A stretch of 64,000 nucleotides of DNA from an uncultured Lachnospiraceae bacterium (GTDB lineage: Bacteria > Bacillota > Clostridia > Lachnospirales > Lachnospiraceae). The position numbers were made by a program, and so were the translations under genes. Below, piece after piece: positions 52,049-61,637 of this stretch. Each line of letters starts with the position of its first letter. The first letter of the stretch is position 1. The notes under the pieces are model-generated. The model was not told the DNA's origin, did no database searches, and saw only the letters and a list, made by a program, of their open reading frames with translations. The stretch spans positions 62,001-126,000 of the forward strand of contig CACYWQ010000001.1 of NCBI GenBank assembly GCA_902778165.1, written 5' to 3'.

Positions 52049-53830
52049 ATGGCACAGGAATTGACACAATCAAGAACACATACATGTGGTGAGCTTCGTA
52101 TGGAGCATGTGGGTCAGAAGGTTACGCTTGCGGGCTTCTATGACAACATGCGTAAGGTCAGCAAGAACTTAGGCTTCCTTATACTCAGAGATTTCTACGG
52201 AACTACACAGCTTGTTATAGAGACAGAGGAGATGATGGAGAGACTTAACGGTGTCAATAACGAGTCTACTCTTTCAATAACAGGTATCGTAAGAGAGCGT
52301 TCGAATAAGAATCCCAATCTTCCTACAGGTGATGTAGAGGTTGTACCTGAGGATATACAGGTACTTGGTAAGTGTATATACAATGAACTTCCTTTTGAGA
52401 TCAATCGTTCCAAGGAAGCTGATGAGGCTACAAGACTTAAGTACAGATATTTAGATCTTCGTAATCCCGCCGTTAAGGACAGAATAGTTCTCAGAAGTAA
52501 GATTGTGTCAGAACTTCGTCAGGCTATGACGGCTCATAACTTCTTGGAGATTACGACACCTATTCTTACATGTTCGTCTCCTGAAGGTGCCAGAGACTAT
52601 CTTGTTCCTTCAAGAAATCATCCGGGTAAGTTCTATGCACTTCCCCAGGCACCGCAGCAGTTTAAGCAGTTGCTTATGACTTCAGGTTTCGACCGTTATT
52701 TCCAGGTTGCGCCCTGTTTCAGAGATGAGGATGCAAGAGCAGACAGAAGTCCCGGTGAGTTCTATCAGCTTGATATGGAGATGGCGTTCGCCTCACAGGA
52801 GGATGTATTTGCGGTTATAGAAGACGTATTACCTCCCGTTTTTGCCAAGTACGGCACATATAAGATTGCAAGTAAGGCTCCTTTTAAGCGCATATCATTT
52901 AAGGATGCGATGGAGACATACGGAACGGATAAGCCGGACCTTCGAATAGATTTAACACTTAAGGATGTTACGGATGTTATGGCCGGATGCGGTTTCGGTC
53001 CTTTTGATGAGGGCAATAACATTCAGGCTGTAGTTGTGACAGATTTTAATGCATCACGTAAAGTCGTAGATAAGATCTGTGCTGATGTTGAGGTTGCAAC
53101 GGCTAATAAGGCTTATTGGTTTAAGCTTGATGAGAACGGTGAGTTAGTCGGTGGAATCTCTAAATTCTTACAGGAGCGTAAGGATGCGGTTATATCTGCA
53201 CTTGGAATTAAAGCCGGTGACTTCGTAGGCCTTACTTCAGGCAAGAAACAGGATGCATTAAAGACTGCCGGCGTTCTGCGTAAGTTGCTTGGATTAAATG
53301 CAGAGGGTCATATGGACAAGGAACGTTATGAGTTCTGTTGGATAGTGGATTTCCCTATGTATGAAATAGGTGAAGAGAGCGGCGAGCTTGAGTTCTGTCA
53401 CAATCCTTTCTCTATGCCCCAGGGCGGAATGGATGCTCTTAACAATATGGAACCTCTAGATATATTGGCTTATCAGTATGACCTTGTTGTTAACGGCGTT
53501 GAGTTAAGTAGCGGTGCCGTACGTAATCACGACCCTGAGATAATGGTTAAGGCTTTTAAGATAGTAGGACTTGGTGAAGAAGATGTTAAGGCTAAGTTCC
53601 CGGCTATGTACAATGCTTTCTGTTACGGTGCTCCGCCGCATGCGGGTATTGCTCCCGGTGTTGATCGTATGGTTATGCTTATAGCAGGTGAGGAGAGTAT
53701 AAGAGAGATCATTCCTTTCCCGATGAATAAGACGGCACAGGATGTCATGATGGGTGCGCCTGCTGAGGTTGACCCTAAGCAGCTTGCCGATGTACACATC
53801 GAGATAGTCATGCCTAAGACCGAAGAATAA
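52049..53830 (+). CDS. aspS: Aspartyl-tRNA synthetase
   Basis: Charges tRNA-Asp; 593 aa, the long bacterial type. The N-terminal OB-fold anticodon domain (about 1-110) precedes the class II core: RYLDLRNP, motif 2 FRDEDARADRSPGEFYQLDM and a GAD insertion domain (about 290-420). Motif 3 is at the end (GAPPHAGIAPGVDRMVMLI). AAAGGATG precedes the ATG. Clostridial genomes that make Asn-tRNA indirectly may use a non-discriminating version; the sequence alone does not decide this. The acyltransferase gene follows after 14 bases. Confidence 0.97.
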   Translation: MAQELTQSRTHTCGELRMEHVGQKVTLAGFYDNMRKVSKNLGFLILRDFYGTTQLVIETEEMMERLNGVNNESTLSITGIVRERSNKNPNLPTGDVEVVPEDIQVLGKCIYNELPFEINRSKEADEATRLKYRYLDLRNPAVKDRIVLRSKIVSELRQAMTAHNFLEITTPILTCSSPEGARDYLVPSRNHPGKFYALPQAPQQFKQLLMTSGFDRYFQVAPCFRDEDARADRSPGEFYQLDMEMAFASQEDVFAVIEDVLPPVFAKYGTYKIASKAPFKRISFKDAMETYGTDKPDLRIDLTLKDVTDVMAGCGFGPFDEGNNIQAVVVTDFNASRKVVDKICADVEVATANKAYWFKLDENGELVGGISKFLQERKDAVISALGIKAGDFVGLTSGKKQDALKTAGVLRKLLGLNAEGHMDKERYEFCWIVDFPMYEIGEESGELEFCHNPFSMPQGGMDALNNMEPLDILAYQYDLVVNGVELSSGAVRNHDPEIMVKAFKIVGLGEEDVKAKFPAMYNAFCYGAPPHAGIAPGVDRMVMLIAGEESIREIIPFPMNKTAQDVMMGAPAEVDPKQLADVHIEIVMPKTEE

Positions 53831-53844
53831 TTGAAGAATAACCT

Positions 53845-54876
53845 ATGAAGAAAGAAGAGTCCCACGCTTTACAGGGAATAGCCGCACTTTTAGTGGTATT
53901 CCATCATTGCTTTATGCTGACACCGCTTTTTGCAGACGAATTCATTGCTAATCCCGCTCTTATTGAGCAATTTGCCAAAAGCGCCAGAATATGTCTGGGC
54001 ATATGTGCATTTGTAAGCGGATACGGGCTCTTTTATTCTTTTGCCAAAGAAGAAGGATATCCGGCTGAATATAAGAATGTGGGCAGAAGAATTGTAAGAC
54101 TATATGGAAGATTCTGGTATGTGCTTGCAGTTACGCTTATTGCAGAGATACTTATATTCAGCAGACAGATTGCCTGGGGGGAACTTCCCGGGAATATAAC
54201 CGCATTTAACCCTACATATAACACTACTTGGTGGTATGTAAGAGAATACATGTATATGCTTATTCTTACGCCCCTTATTAAGGCTTTATTACAGGGAGAT
54301 AAGAAGAGACGGATAATTGCCTGCATGGTATTTATACTTGCCATGGCTATATTGGGTATTCTGTTTATTATTCCTAATGGAAGGGCTGTTGTATCAGCAA
54401 TATTCAGTTATGTCCAGGTTGCAGTCTTACTCGTATTCTTTGAGGGATATCTGGCTGCGTATATACAGGATAGATTGCGAAATAAGGAAATAAAAAGAAT
54501 TGATAATCCGGCCGTAATTGTACTTATAGGGCTGATAATTGCCCTAATATCATATGTAATAAGACTATTATTGTCGATTGACGGCGGAGATTCCAAGCCT
54601 GATGTCATTGTGGTGCCATTCTTTATATTCGGAGCAGTTCTTGCATTAAGGTATTTATCTCCTGTTAAGTCGGTGCTTGCCTTTATCGGTAAGAATCTGC
54701 TATATATCTGGTTGATTCACGGATTAGTATGGAAAGAGAGCATGTTTGCTCTTCTGACAAACACCAATCCTGTCATATTCTATCTGGCTGTATTTGTTAT
54801 TTCGCTGATACTTGCCATAGTTCTGGGATACGGTGAGAAACTGTTTATAAGTCTTATTAAGAAATATTCCAAATAA
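53845..54876 (+). CDS. Acyltransferase 3 family membrane protein
   Basis: A 343-aa integral membrane O-acyltransferase (OafA/WecH-like) with about ten transmembrane segments. The N-terminal signature is HALQGIAALLVVFHHCF (catalytic-type His at about 21-22), with RRIVRLYGRFWYVL at about 84-97 as the conserved Arg patch. Such enzymes transfer acetyl or succinyl groups to surface polysaccharides. Target unknown. The ribosome-binding site is poor, so it may rely on read-through from aspS. No terminator is seen before about 54990. Confidence 0.88.
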   Translation: MKKEESHALQGIAALLVVFHHCFMLTPLFADEFIANPALIEQFAKSARICLGICAFVSGYGLFYSFAKEEGYPAEYKNVGRRIVRLYGRFWYVLAVTLIAEILIFSRQIAWGELPGNITAFNPTYNTTWWYVREYMYMLILTPLIKALLQGDKKRRIIACMVFILAMAILGILFIIPNGRAVVSAIFSYVQVAVLLVFFEGYLAAYIQDRLRNKEIKRIDNPAVIVLIGLIIALISYVIRLLLSIDGGDSKPDVIVVPFFIFGAVLALRYLSPVKSVLAFIGKNLLYIWLIHGLVWKESMFALLTNTNPVIFYLAVFVISLILAIVLGYGEKLFISLIKKYSK

Positions 54877-54989
54877 AATCAAAAAAACTATAGACATGTT
54901 AATTGGCATATGATATATTATCAATTGTGGTTAGCAACTGCTAACTACACATAATCCCAATACATACCTTTTAATACGTACCATTTATT

Positions 54990-55017
54990 ATCAGCCTGAG
55001 ACATCCCTCAGGCTGAT
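54990..55017 (+). terminator. Hairpin, probable terminator after the acyltransferase gene
   Basis: ATCAGCCTGAG-ACATCC-CTCAGGCTGAT, a perfect 11-base stem followed by ATGCTTTT. The T-run is delayed by three bases. Confidence 0.65.
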
Positions 55018-55041
55018 ATGCTTTTATAATCCCTAATACAA

Positions 55042-55067
55042 AAGCCCCGAGTTAATACTCGGGGCTT
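55042..55067. terminator. Terminator of the cellobiose phosphorylase gene
   Basis: AAGCCCCGAG-TTAATA-CTCGGGGCTT, a perfect 10-base stem about 30 bases after the minus-strand stop. On that strand it ends in TTTT. Confidence 0.88.
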
Positions 55068-55096
55068 AATTATCCGTATAAGATCGATATTGTCGA

Positions 55097-57529
55097 TTAC
55101 ATCACTGCTTCAACTTCTACAGTACCCTGACCCTTCTCATAAGGAATCAATGTACCTTCAATCTCCTTGCCGTTAACGGTCATCTTCTTAATTCCCTTCT
55201 GGCTTCCGGCAGCATTGTTGACATGAATCTTATAAATGTTTCCACGGAAGTGACGTGTAATTGTCATCTCCTTAATTGTATCAGGTATGCAGGGGTCTAC
55301 AATAAGACCGTCAAGGTGAGGTCTTACACCTAAGATGTGCTGTGATACGTTGGTGAATGTCCAAGCGGCTGTACCTGTAAGCCAGCTGTTCTTAGCCTCA
55401 CCGAAGTTAGCTGCATCCTTACCTGCGATCATCTGTGCATATGCATAAGGCTCTGCACGATGAATATCCGAGATGTCCTCTGTGTAAGCGGGGCAAGTCT
55501 TTTTATATATCTCGAATGCTCTGTTACCGCGTCCGATTACTGTCTCTGCGATGGAGATCCAAGGATTGTTATGACAGAAGATACCTGCATTCTCCTTATA
55601 TCCCGGAGGATATGATGTAATCTCACCAAGCTCTAAGTGATATCTCTGATAAGGCGGCTGTAAGAGTACGATACCGTACTTGGTATCAAGTCTTTCCTTA
55701 ACGCTGTTAAGTGCCTTCTCTGCCAAGCCTTCTTCAACACCGATACCTGCCATTACGCACATACCCTGAGGCTCGATGAAGATCTGGCCTTCCTCACATA
55801 CCTTAGAACCAACGGGGTTAGAGTTGGCGTCATATGCTCTTACGAACCATTCGCCGTCCCAACCTGCTGTTGTAACAGCCTTATACATCTCAGCAACCTT
55901 GGCGCGTACTTCCTTGGCTTCGTCGTTAAGTCCTACATGCTCACAGAGGTCTGCGTACTCATTACCGTACTTAACATACATACCTGCGATGAACACAGAC
56001 TCTGCAACGGGTCCCTCTGAAGGTCCTGTTGTCTGGAAGCTCTCACCGGGTGTGTCTGAGAAGCAGTTTAAGTTAAGACAGTCATTCCAGTCTGCACGAC
56101 CGATGAGTGTAAGCTTATGAGGACCCTTAGCATTGTCGAAGAAGTTAAATGATCTTCTTAAATGCTCCATAAGGGGCTTAGCAAGTTCGACCTTATTATC
56201 AAAAGGAACCATCTCATCAAGTATTGTAAAATCGCCCGTCTCTCTGATGTAGGCAGACGTACCTGCTATAAGCCAGAGCGGATCATCGTTAAATCCTGAG
56301 CCGATGTCCATATTACCTGTCTTGGTAAGAGGCTGATACTGATGATATGCCGAACCGTCTTCAAACTGGGTAGAAGCGATATCTATGATACGCTCTCTTG
56401 CCTTATCGGGAATAAGATGAACGAATCCCAGAAGATCCTGTGAAGAATCTCTGAATCCCATTCCTCTTCCCATTCCTGACTCATAATATGATGCGGAACG
56501 AGACATATTAAATGTAACCATACACTGGTACTGGTTCCAGATATTAACCATTCTGCAGAGCTTATCATCTTCTGTCTCAAGTGTGTATTTACCAAGAAGA
56601 TTCGTCCAGTAATCACACAGAGCCTTAAACGCAGCATCTGCCTTCTCTGTTGTATTGTAGCGGGCAAGCATCTCGTGAGCTCTCTTCTTATTAATAACGT
56701 TAAGTGCTTCCCACTTCTCTTCCTTGGGATTCTCTATGTATCCGAGTACGAATACGTAAGATACTTCTTCGCCGGGCTTAAGGGTTGCCTTAAGCTGGAA
56801 TGAACCGATGGGAGACCAGCCGCTGGCAATCTTGTTTGTAGCTGCGCCCTTCTCTACTACTTCAGGATCTGAAGGGCTTCTGTAAGCACCGAGGAATGTT
56901 TCTCTGTCTGTATCAAATCCGGCAACAGGAGCATTTACTCCGTATACGGCATAGTGATTACGACGCTCTCTGTACTCTGTCTTATGATAGATAACACCGG
57001 GCTCTACCTCAACTTCTCCGGTATTAAGATTACGCTGGAAGTTGGAAGCATCATCAACCGCATTCCAAAGACAGAACTCTATATAAGAGAAGATGTCGAT
57101 ATTCTTATCTGAAGATGAATTGTTCTTAAGTGTGAGTTTATTGATCTCACAATTATCACCAATCGGAACGAAAGCCGTCAAAGAAGCTGCAAGATCATTT
57201 TTACTGCTTTCAAATATTGTGTATCCCAGACCGTGGCGGCATGCATATGAGTCAAGCTCAGTCTGTGTAGGCTGCCAACCGGGATTCCATGTTACGCCGT
57301 TATCCTTAATATAGAAGTAACGACCGTTGTTATCATAGGGTACATTGTTGTAACGGTATCTTGTAAGACGAAGTAACTTAGCGTCTTTGTAGAATGAATA
57401 ACCGCCGCCTGTATTGGATATCAGCGAGAAAAAACTCTCGCAACCAAGATAGTTGATCCAGGGTAACGGTGTCTTCGGTGAAGTGATTACGTACTCCTTC
57501 TTGGAGTCATCGAAATGTCCATACTTCAT
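55097..57529 (-). CDS. Cellobiose phosphorylase (GH94)
   Basis: Splits cellobiose with phosphate into glucose 1-phosphate and glucose, saving ATP; 810 aa, the length of characterised cellobiose phosphorylases, and no signal peptide. It has the N-terminal GH94 beta-sandwich ([40 protein letters not shown]) and the (alpha/alpha)6 barrel with the catalytic-acid region [17 protein letters not shown]. The substrate segment [18 protein letters not shown] and the phosphate-side [16 protein letters not shown] follow. It is divergent from a LacI regulator, and both promoters carry a shared 16-base box. Cellodextrin phosphorylases are longer, so cellobiose is the likelier substrate. Confidence 0.93.
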   Translation of the reverse strand: MKYGHFDDSKKEYVITSPKTPLPWINYLGCESFFSLISNTGGGYSFYKDAKLLRLTRYRYNNVPYDNNGRYFYIKDNGVTWNPGWQPTQTELDSYACRHGLGYTIFESSKNDLAASLTAFVPIGDNCEINKLTLKNNSSSDKNIDIFSYIEFCLWNAVDDASNFQRNLNTGEVEVEPGVIYHKTEYRERRNHYAVYGVNAPVAGFDTDRETFLGAYRSPSDPEVVEKGAATNKIASGWSPIGSFQLKATLKPGEEVSYVFVLGYIENPKEEKWEALNVINKKRAHEMLARYNTTEKADAAFKALCDYWTNLLGKYTLETEDDKLCRMVNIWNQYQCMVTFNMSRSASYYESGMGRGMGFRDSSQDLLGFVHLIPDKARERIIDIASTQFEDGSAYHQYQPLTKTGNMDIGSGFNDDPLWLIAGTSAYIRETGDFTILDEMVPFDNKVELAKPLMEHLRRSFNFFDNAKGPHKLTLIGRADWNDCLNLNCFSDTPGESFQTTGPSEGPVAESVFIAGMYVKYGNEYADLCEHVGLNDEAKEVRAKVAEMYKAVTTAGWDGEWFVRAYDANSNPVGSKVCEEGQIFIEPQGMCVMAGIGVEEGLAEKALNSVKERLDTKYGIVLLQPPYQRYHLELGEITSYPPGYKENAGIFCHNNPWISIAETVIGRGNRAFEIYKKTCPAYTEDISDIHRAEPYAYAQMIAGKDAANFGEAKNSWLTGTAAWTFTNVSQHILGVRPHLDGLIVDPCIPDTIKEMTITRHFRGNIYKIHVNNAAGSQKGIKKMTVNGKEIEGTLIPYEKGQGTVEVEAVM

Positions 57530-57621
57530 AGTGATTTCTCCCTTAACTTAATATAGTCTTCTGCTCTGTTTTCCTCGTCATACTGCCGATTCCAGTGCAT
57601 TTCGGATGTGTGACTCTTCCT

Positions 57622-57650
57622 ATTATACACTACCGAAAACGTTTAAGTAA
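57622..57650 (-). promoter_or_regulatory. Second (proximal) promoter of the cellobiose phosphorylase gene
   Basis: On the minus strand TTACTT (complement of 57645-57650), 17 bases, TATAAT (complement of 57622-57627). The operator-like box at 57635-57650 covers the -35 element. Confidence 0.55.
57635..57650. promoter_or_regulatory. LacI-type operator box 1
   Basis: GAAAACGTTTAAGTAA, centred on CG as in LacI/GalR operators. It matches box 2 at 57878-57893 in 15 of 16 bases. Confidence 0.75.
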
Positions 57651-57692
57651 ACGAAGAAAAATAAGCACCCTCACATAGAAGAGTGTAAGCAA

Positions 57693-57721
57693 ATTATATA
57701 GGAGTAAAGCACCATTGTCAA
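57693..57721 (-). promoter_or_regulatory. Distal consensus promoter of the cellobiose phosphorylase gene
   Basis: On the minus strand TTGACA (complement of 57716-57721), exactly 17 bases, TATAAT (complement of 57693-57698): perfect consensus. Predicted transcription start near 57686 leaves a leader of about 155 bases in which operator box 1 could act as a roadblock. Confidence 0.8.
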
Positions 57722-57841
57722 CGGAAATGCTATGAATTTATGAACAAAATGTGAATGGGCAAAATTGCACAAATTCGCCCCCTCATTTCTGTATAAAAGT
57801 AACAAAAAGCAGAAAAATGAACAAAAAATGAACAAAAACAC

Positions 57842-57870
57842 TTGCACACAAGATTGAAAGGCGTTATATT
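57842..57870 (+). promoter_or_regulatory. Promoter of the LacI regulator gene
   Basis: TTGCAC (57842-57847), 17 bases, TATATT (57865-57870). Operator box 2 begins at the predicted start of transcription. Confidence 0.65.
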
Positions 57871-57877
57871 TATTTAC

Positions 57878-57893
57878 GAAAACGATTAAGTAA
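57878..57893. promoter_or_regulatory. LacI-type operator box 2
   Basis: GAAAACGATTAAGTAA, one base different from box 1 and in the same orientation. It lies just before the regulator's start codon, implying autoregulation. Confidence 0.75.
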
Positions 57894-57915
57894 GGTATAA
57901 ACCCCGGAGAGCACA

Positions 57916-58941
57916 ATGGTTTCGATGAAGGATATCTCGGCGGCTTGTGGCGTCTCTGTAGCAACTGTCAGTAAAGCTCTTAATGATCATAAGGATGTGG
58001 GTGAAGAGACAAAGTCACGCATCCGAAGAACAGCTAAGGAGATGGGGTACTTCCCCAATTCGTCTGCAAGAGCCTTAAAGACTAACAGAAGTTACAATAT
58101 AGGAGTCCTGTTTGTGGACGAGGCCCCCCAGAGTGGTCTGACGCATGAGTATTTCGCAAATATCCTTGACAGCTTTAAGATCACGGTTGAAGCCAAGGGT
58201 TACGACATAACATTTATTAACTGCAATGATACAAGAAAGGGCAGGTTGTCCTACTTGGAGCACAGCAGATTCAGAGGGGTTGACGGCGTACTTATAGCCT
58301 GCGTTGATTTTAATAATAAGGAAGTTGTTGAACTGATTCACAGCGATATTCCGGTAGTCACCATAGATTATCCGGCACCCGACAGACTATCTGTCATATC
58401 GGACAACGCAAGAGGCATTGAAGAATTACTCAGATATGTATATGCACAGGGACATCGCAAGATAGCCTATATATATGGACAGAGCGGTTCGGAGGTTACT
58501 AAAGAACGCTTGGGCAGTTTCAAGAGCACAGCCGCAAGTTTAGGACTGAAGATACCGGATCGATATTTAATAAGCGGTAAGTACCGCGACATAGCATGTG
58601 CAGCGGTAAGCGCGGGTAAGTTGCTTGATCTAAGAGACAGACCGACTTGCATATTCTTCGCAGATGATTATTCGGCCATAGGCGGAATCAACGAGATTAA
58701 GTCAAGAGGCTTAAGCATACCGGAGGATATCTCGATTGCCGGATTCGACGGAAGCGATATAATGGCCAATTTAGACCCAAAGCTTACGACCATTGTTCAG
58801 GATACAAGAATGATGGGAAGAATAGCAGCGGACAATCTGATTGACTGGATAGAGAATCCAAAGCACGCACATGAAGAGCACACGATAATAGAAGGAGTCC
58901 TTGAGAAAGGAGCTTCTGTAAGACAATTAAGCAGAATGTAA
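57916..58941 (+). CDS. LacI-family regulator of cellobiose utilisation
   Basis: A 341-aa repressor-type regulator. The helix-turn-helix is SMKDISAACGVSVATVSKAL (about residues 3-22), with the hinge NSSARALKTNRS (about 48-59). The effector domain includes GVDGVLIACVDFNNKEVV, DIPVVTIDYPA and DISIAGFDGSDIMANLDPKL. GGAGAG precedes the ATG. It is divergent from cellobiose phosphorylase and upstream of a sugar transporter. Two near-identical 16-base boxes flank the intergenic region, so it very likely controls the phosphorylase and itself; control of the transporter is inferred. Confidence 0.93.
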   Translation: MVSMKDISAACGVSVATVSKALNDHKDVGEETKSRIRRTAKEMGYFPNSSARALKTNRSYNIGVLFVDEAPQSGLTHEYFANILDSFKITVEAKGYDITFINCNDTRKGRLSYLEHSRFRGVDGVLIACVDFNNKEVVELIHSDIPVVTIDYPAPDRLSVISDNARGIEELLRYVYAQGHRKIAYIYGQSGSEVTKERLGSFKSTAASLGLKIPDRYLISGKYRDIACAAVSAGKLLDLRDRPTCIFFADDYSAIGGINEIKSRGLSIPEDISIAGFDGSDIMANLDPKLTTIVQDTRMMGRIAADNLIDWIENPKHAHEEHTIIEGVLEKGASVRQLSRM

Positions 58942-58968
58942 GAAATCGTGATGCGATAAGGTTTGGTT

Positions 58969-58989
58969 TTAGCCGCATAGGGCGGTTAA
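58969..58989 (+). promoter_or_regulatory. Leader hairpin before the sugar-binding protein gene
   Basis: TTAGCCGC-ATAGG-GCGGTTAA with one G-T pair, about 30 bases before AGGAGGGA. It occupies the same position as the hairpin at 17462, in front of an equally highly expressed binding-protein gene. Confidence 0.45.
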
Positions 58990-59030
58990 GATAAATTTTC
59001 ATTATTCTATTATTTTAGGAGGGATTTATA

Positions 59031-60440
59031 ATGAAAAAGAAGTTACTCAGTTCATTATTGAGTGTTGCTATGGTTTCAGCTTTACTTGTTGGCTGTGGCA
59101 ATACTGCAACAGCTCCTGCAGCAGAAGCTCCTGCAGCAGAGGCACCCGCAGATGAGGCAGAAGCTCCTGCAGCTGATACAGCTGAAGCAGCAGCTCCCGC
59201 AGCAGATGAGGGAACAGTTCTTAACATCCAGGCTTGGAACGAGGAGTTCAAGTCAAGAATTACAGATCACTATCCCGGATATGAGGAAGTTGATGCTACT
59301 CATGGTAAGATCGGTGATGTTGATGTAGTTTGGACAATCACACCTTCAGAAGGTAATGCTTATCAGAACAACCTCGATGAGGTTCTTCCTGCTAACGCAG
59401 ACGCAGCACCAGAGGATAAGGTTGATATCTTCCTTGTAGAGGCTGACTACGCACTTAAGTATGTAAACGCTGACGTTACTCTTCCTTTAGCAGACCTCGG
59501 CATCACAGATGCTGACCTTGCTGATCAGTACGAGTACACAAAGTCAGTTGTTACAGATGCAGACGGCAAGCTTAAGGGTGCTTCATGGCAGGCATGTTCA
59601 GCTGGTCTTATCTACAACAGAGAGGCTGCTAAGGACGTTCTTGGTACAGATGATCCTGCTGAGGTACAGAAGGCTGTAGCTGACTGGGATAAGTACGTTG
59701 AGACAGCTAAGGCTGCACAGGCTAAGGGCTACAAGATGTGTTCAGTAAACGACACATTCCGTACATATTCTAACAATGTATCTGGTAAGTGGGTACAGGA
59801 TGGCGCAATCGTAGTTGACGCTAACATTAAGAAGTGGGTTGACGACTCTAAGGCTCTTGTTGATGCTAAGGCTGAGACAACAGATGACCTTTGGGGCGAT
59901 GACTGGGCAAAGGGTAAGACAGCAGACGGAAAGATCTTCTGCTACTTCGGACCCGCTTGGTTCTTCAACTTCTGCCTTGACGTTGATGATGAGAAGACAA
60001 TCGCTCATGCAGGCGGTTGGGGATTCTGTGAAGGTCCTCAGGGTTACTTCTGGGGCGGCACATGGATCTGTGCAGCAGCTGGTACAGACAACCCGAACCT
60101 TGTTAAGGACATCATCCTTACAATGACAACAGATAAGGCTGTACTTAAGGAGATCGCTGTAGCTGATTCTGACTGTGTAAACTCTAAGTCAGTTCTTGCA
60201 GACCTTGCATCAAGTGAAGATGGTAACATCGCACTTCTTGGTGGCCAGAACCCTTACGCACAGCTCGCAGCTGGTGCTGAGAAGATTGACCTCTCTAACC
60301 TTTCTGATTACGATCAGGGATGTAACGAGTCATTCCAGCAGACAATGAAGACATACTTCATGGGTCAGGCTACATATGAGGAGGCTCTTGAGGCATTCTA
60401 CAAGTCAGTTGAGGAGAAGTATCCTGAGCTTACACACTAA
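59031..60440 (+). CDS. Sugar-binding lipoprotein of a CUT1-type ABC importer
   Basis: A 469-aa extracytoplasmic receptor. The signal peptide ends in LLVGC (Cys22), followed by an Ala/Pro/Glu tether (about 24-62). The binding domain includes VLNIQAWNEEFKSRI, DIFLVEADYALKYVNADVTL, GKLKGASWQACSAGLIYNRE, CYFGPAWFFNFCLD and FWGGTWICAAAGTDNPNLV, all family 1 features. Aromatic-rich loops suit an oligosaccharide. Its place next to cellobiose phosphorylase suggests cello-oligosaccharides as ligand (inference). Codon bias indicates very high expression. A strong terminator separates it from the permeases. Confidence 0.93.
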   Translation: MKKKLLSSLLSVAMVSALLVGCGNTATAPAAEAPAAEAPADEAEAPAADTAEAAAPAADEGTVLNIQAWNEEFKSRITDHYPGYEEVDATHGKIGDVDVVWTITPSEGNAYQNNLDEVLPANADAAPEDKVDIFLVEADYALKYVNADVTLPLADLGITDADLADQYEYTKSVVTDADGKLKGASWQACSAGLIYNREAAKDVLGTDDPAEVQKAVADWDKYVETAKAAQAKGYKMCSVNDTFRTYSNNVSGKWVQDGAIVVDANIKKWVDDSKALVDAKAETTDDLWGDDWAKGKTADGKIFCYFGPAWFFNFCLDVDDEKTIAHAGGWGFCEGPQGYFWGGTWICAAAGTDNPNLVKDIILTMTTDKAVLKEIAVADSDCVNSKSVLADLASSEDGNIALLGGQNPYAQLAAGAEKIDLSNLSDYDQGCNESFQQTMKTYFMGQATYEEALEAFYKSVEEKYPELTH

Positions 60441-60468
60441 TTAGAATTTGATTCTGATTACAATATAG

Positions 60469-60519
60469 TAGTGGTATTGTGCCTGCCTTAGCGGGCAGGC
60501 ACATAACCGCTATTTTTTT
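60469..60519 (+). terminator. Strong terminator after the binding-protein gene
   Basis: A long stem (60469-60487 with 60493-60512, a few mismatches) centred on GCCTGCC-TTAGC-GGGCAGGC, followed by TTTTTTT. Confidence 0.92.
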
Positions 60520-60571
60520 AACCCTATGTACAATTTGCTGTAAATAATTAAACAAACAGGGATGTTTTTTG

Positions 60572-60608
60572 TTCATATTGTTAGATAGTTGTGGTATAAT
60601 AGTACCAC
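60572..60608 (+). promoter_or_regulatory. Promoter of the permease genes with palindrome over the -10 box
   Basis: TTCATA (60572-60577), 17 bases, TATAAT (60595-60600) with an extended TG. GTGGTA-TAATAG-TACCAC (60591-60608) is a perfect inverted repeat spanning the -10 element, a possible repressor site separate from the LacI boxes. Confidence 0.6.
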
Positions 60609-60704
60609 TGGGAAGCAATGCTGATGAATGCGCTTAATACGTGCTTTTGAGGGTGTTCATTAGCACTGACGGGCTAAAAATTATTAAGGAATGGGGGCTA
60701 CACA

Positions 60705-61625
60705 ATGGCTAAAGAGAAGAAAAAGACCAGTCAGGTTGTCAAGTACAACAAGTGGGGATATATATTCTTAATACCCTTCATTGTTGTATATCTTATCTTC
60801 CAGTTGATTCCGCTTTTCACTACAATTTACAACAGTTTCTTTGAGAACTATATGAGCGGACTTAAGCAAGTCGGACCGAATTGGATCGGACTTACAAATT
60901 ACATCACTATTTTCAAAAACGGTGATGTACCGAAGTATTTTTCCAACACGATGATAATGTGGATAGCAGGCTTTATTCCGCAGATAGTATTATCGCTTTT
61001 ACTTGCGGCTTGGTTTGCAGATACGAGACTTAAGATTAAGGCGTCCGGTTTCTTTAAGACCGTTATATATATGCCTAATCTGATAATGGCATCCGCATTT
61101 GCAATGTTATTCTTTACATTATTTGCAAGAACAGGCCCCATCAACAGCATGCTTATACAGATGGGTGTATTGTCTGAGCCTTATGAGTTCATCACTTTCA
61201 CCGGTTCAACAAGAACGCTGGTTGCATTTATGAACTGTTTAATGTGGTTCGGTAATACGACCATCCTTCTTATGGCAGGTATGATGGGTATAGATAATGC
61301 CTTATTTGAAGCGGCTCAGGTAGACGGAGCTACGTCGACGCAGGTATTCTTTAAAGTAACATTACCTCTGTTAAGACCGATTCTTTTATTTGTTATGATC
61401 ACATCACTTATCGGTGGTCTGCAGATGTTCGATGTACCGCAAGTCTTAACAAACGGTGATAAGACCGCGTTAAGAGAGATAACCACGATGATTATGTACC
61501 TCAATAACCACCTATACAGCAAGAACTACGGTATGGCCGGTGCGTTGTCCGTATTCCTGTTTATTATCACAGGTATATTGAGTATTATCGTATATAAGTT
61601 CTCGACCAGCGAGAGCAATGAATAG
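60705..61625 (+). CDS. Sugar ABC transporter permease (MalF/UgpA-type)
   Basis: A 306-aa permease with six transmembrane segments. The N-terminal YNKWGYIFLIPFIVVYLIF and the EAA loop ALFEAAQVDGATSTQVFFKV (about residues 198-217) define the family. It is preceded by its own promoter and a leader of about 100 bases. The downstream permease follows after 12 bases. No ATPase gene accompanies the pair. Confidence 0.93.
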   Translation: MAKEKKKTSQVVKYNKWGYIFLIPFIVVYLIFQLIPLFTTIYNSFFENYMSGLKQVGPNWIGLTNYITIFKNGDVPKYFSNTMIMWIAGFIPQIVLSLLLAAWFADTRLKIKASGFFKTVIYMPNLIMASAFAMLFFTLFARTGPINSMLIQMGVLSEPYEFITFTGSTRTLVAFMNCLMWFGNTTILLMAGMMGIDNALFEAAQVDGATSTQVFFKVTLPLLRPILLFVMITSLIGGLQMFDVPQVLTNGDKTALREITTMIMYLNNHLYSKNYGMAGALSVFLFIITGILSIIVYKFSTSESNE

Positions 61626-61637
61626 GAGGGAATAAGA

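Noticed and set aside
57635..57650. Catabolite-responsive (cre) site for CcpA
   Set aside because: The box shares the central CG of cre but lacks the flanking TG...CA, and its near-identical partner at the LacI gene points to the local regulator. CcpA binding cannot be excluded.
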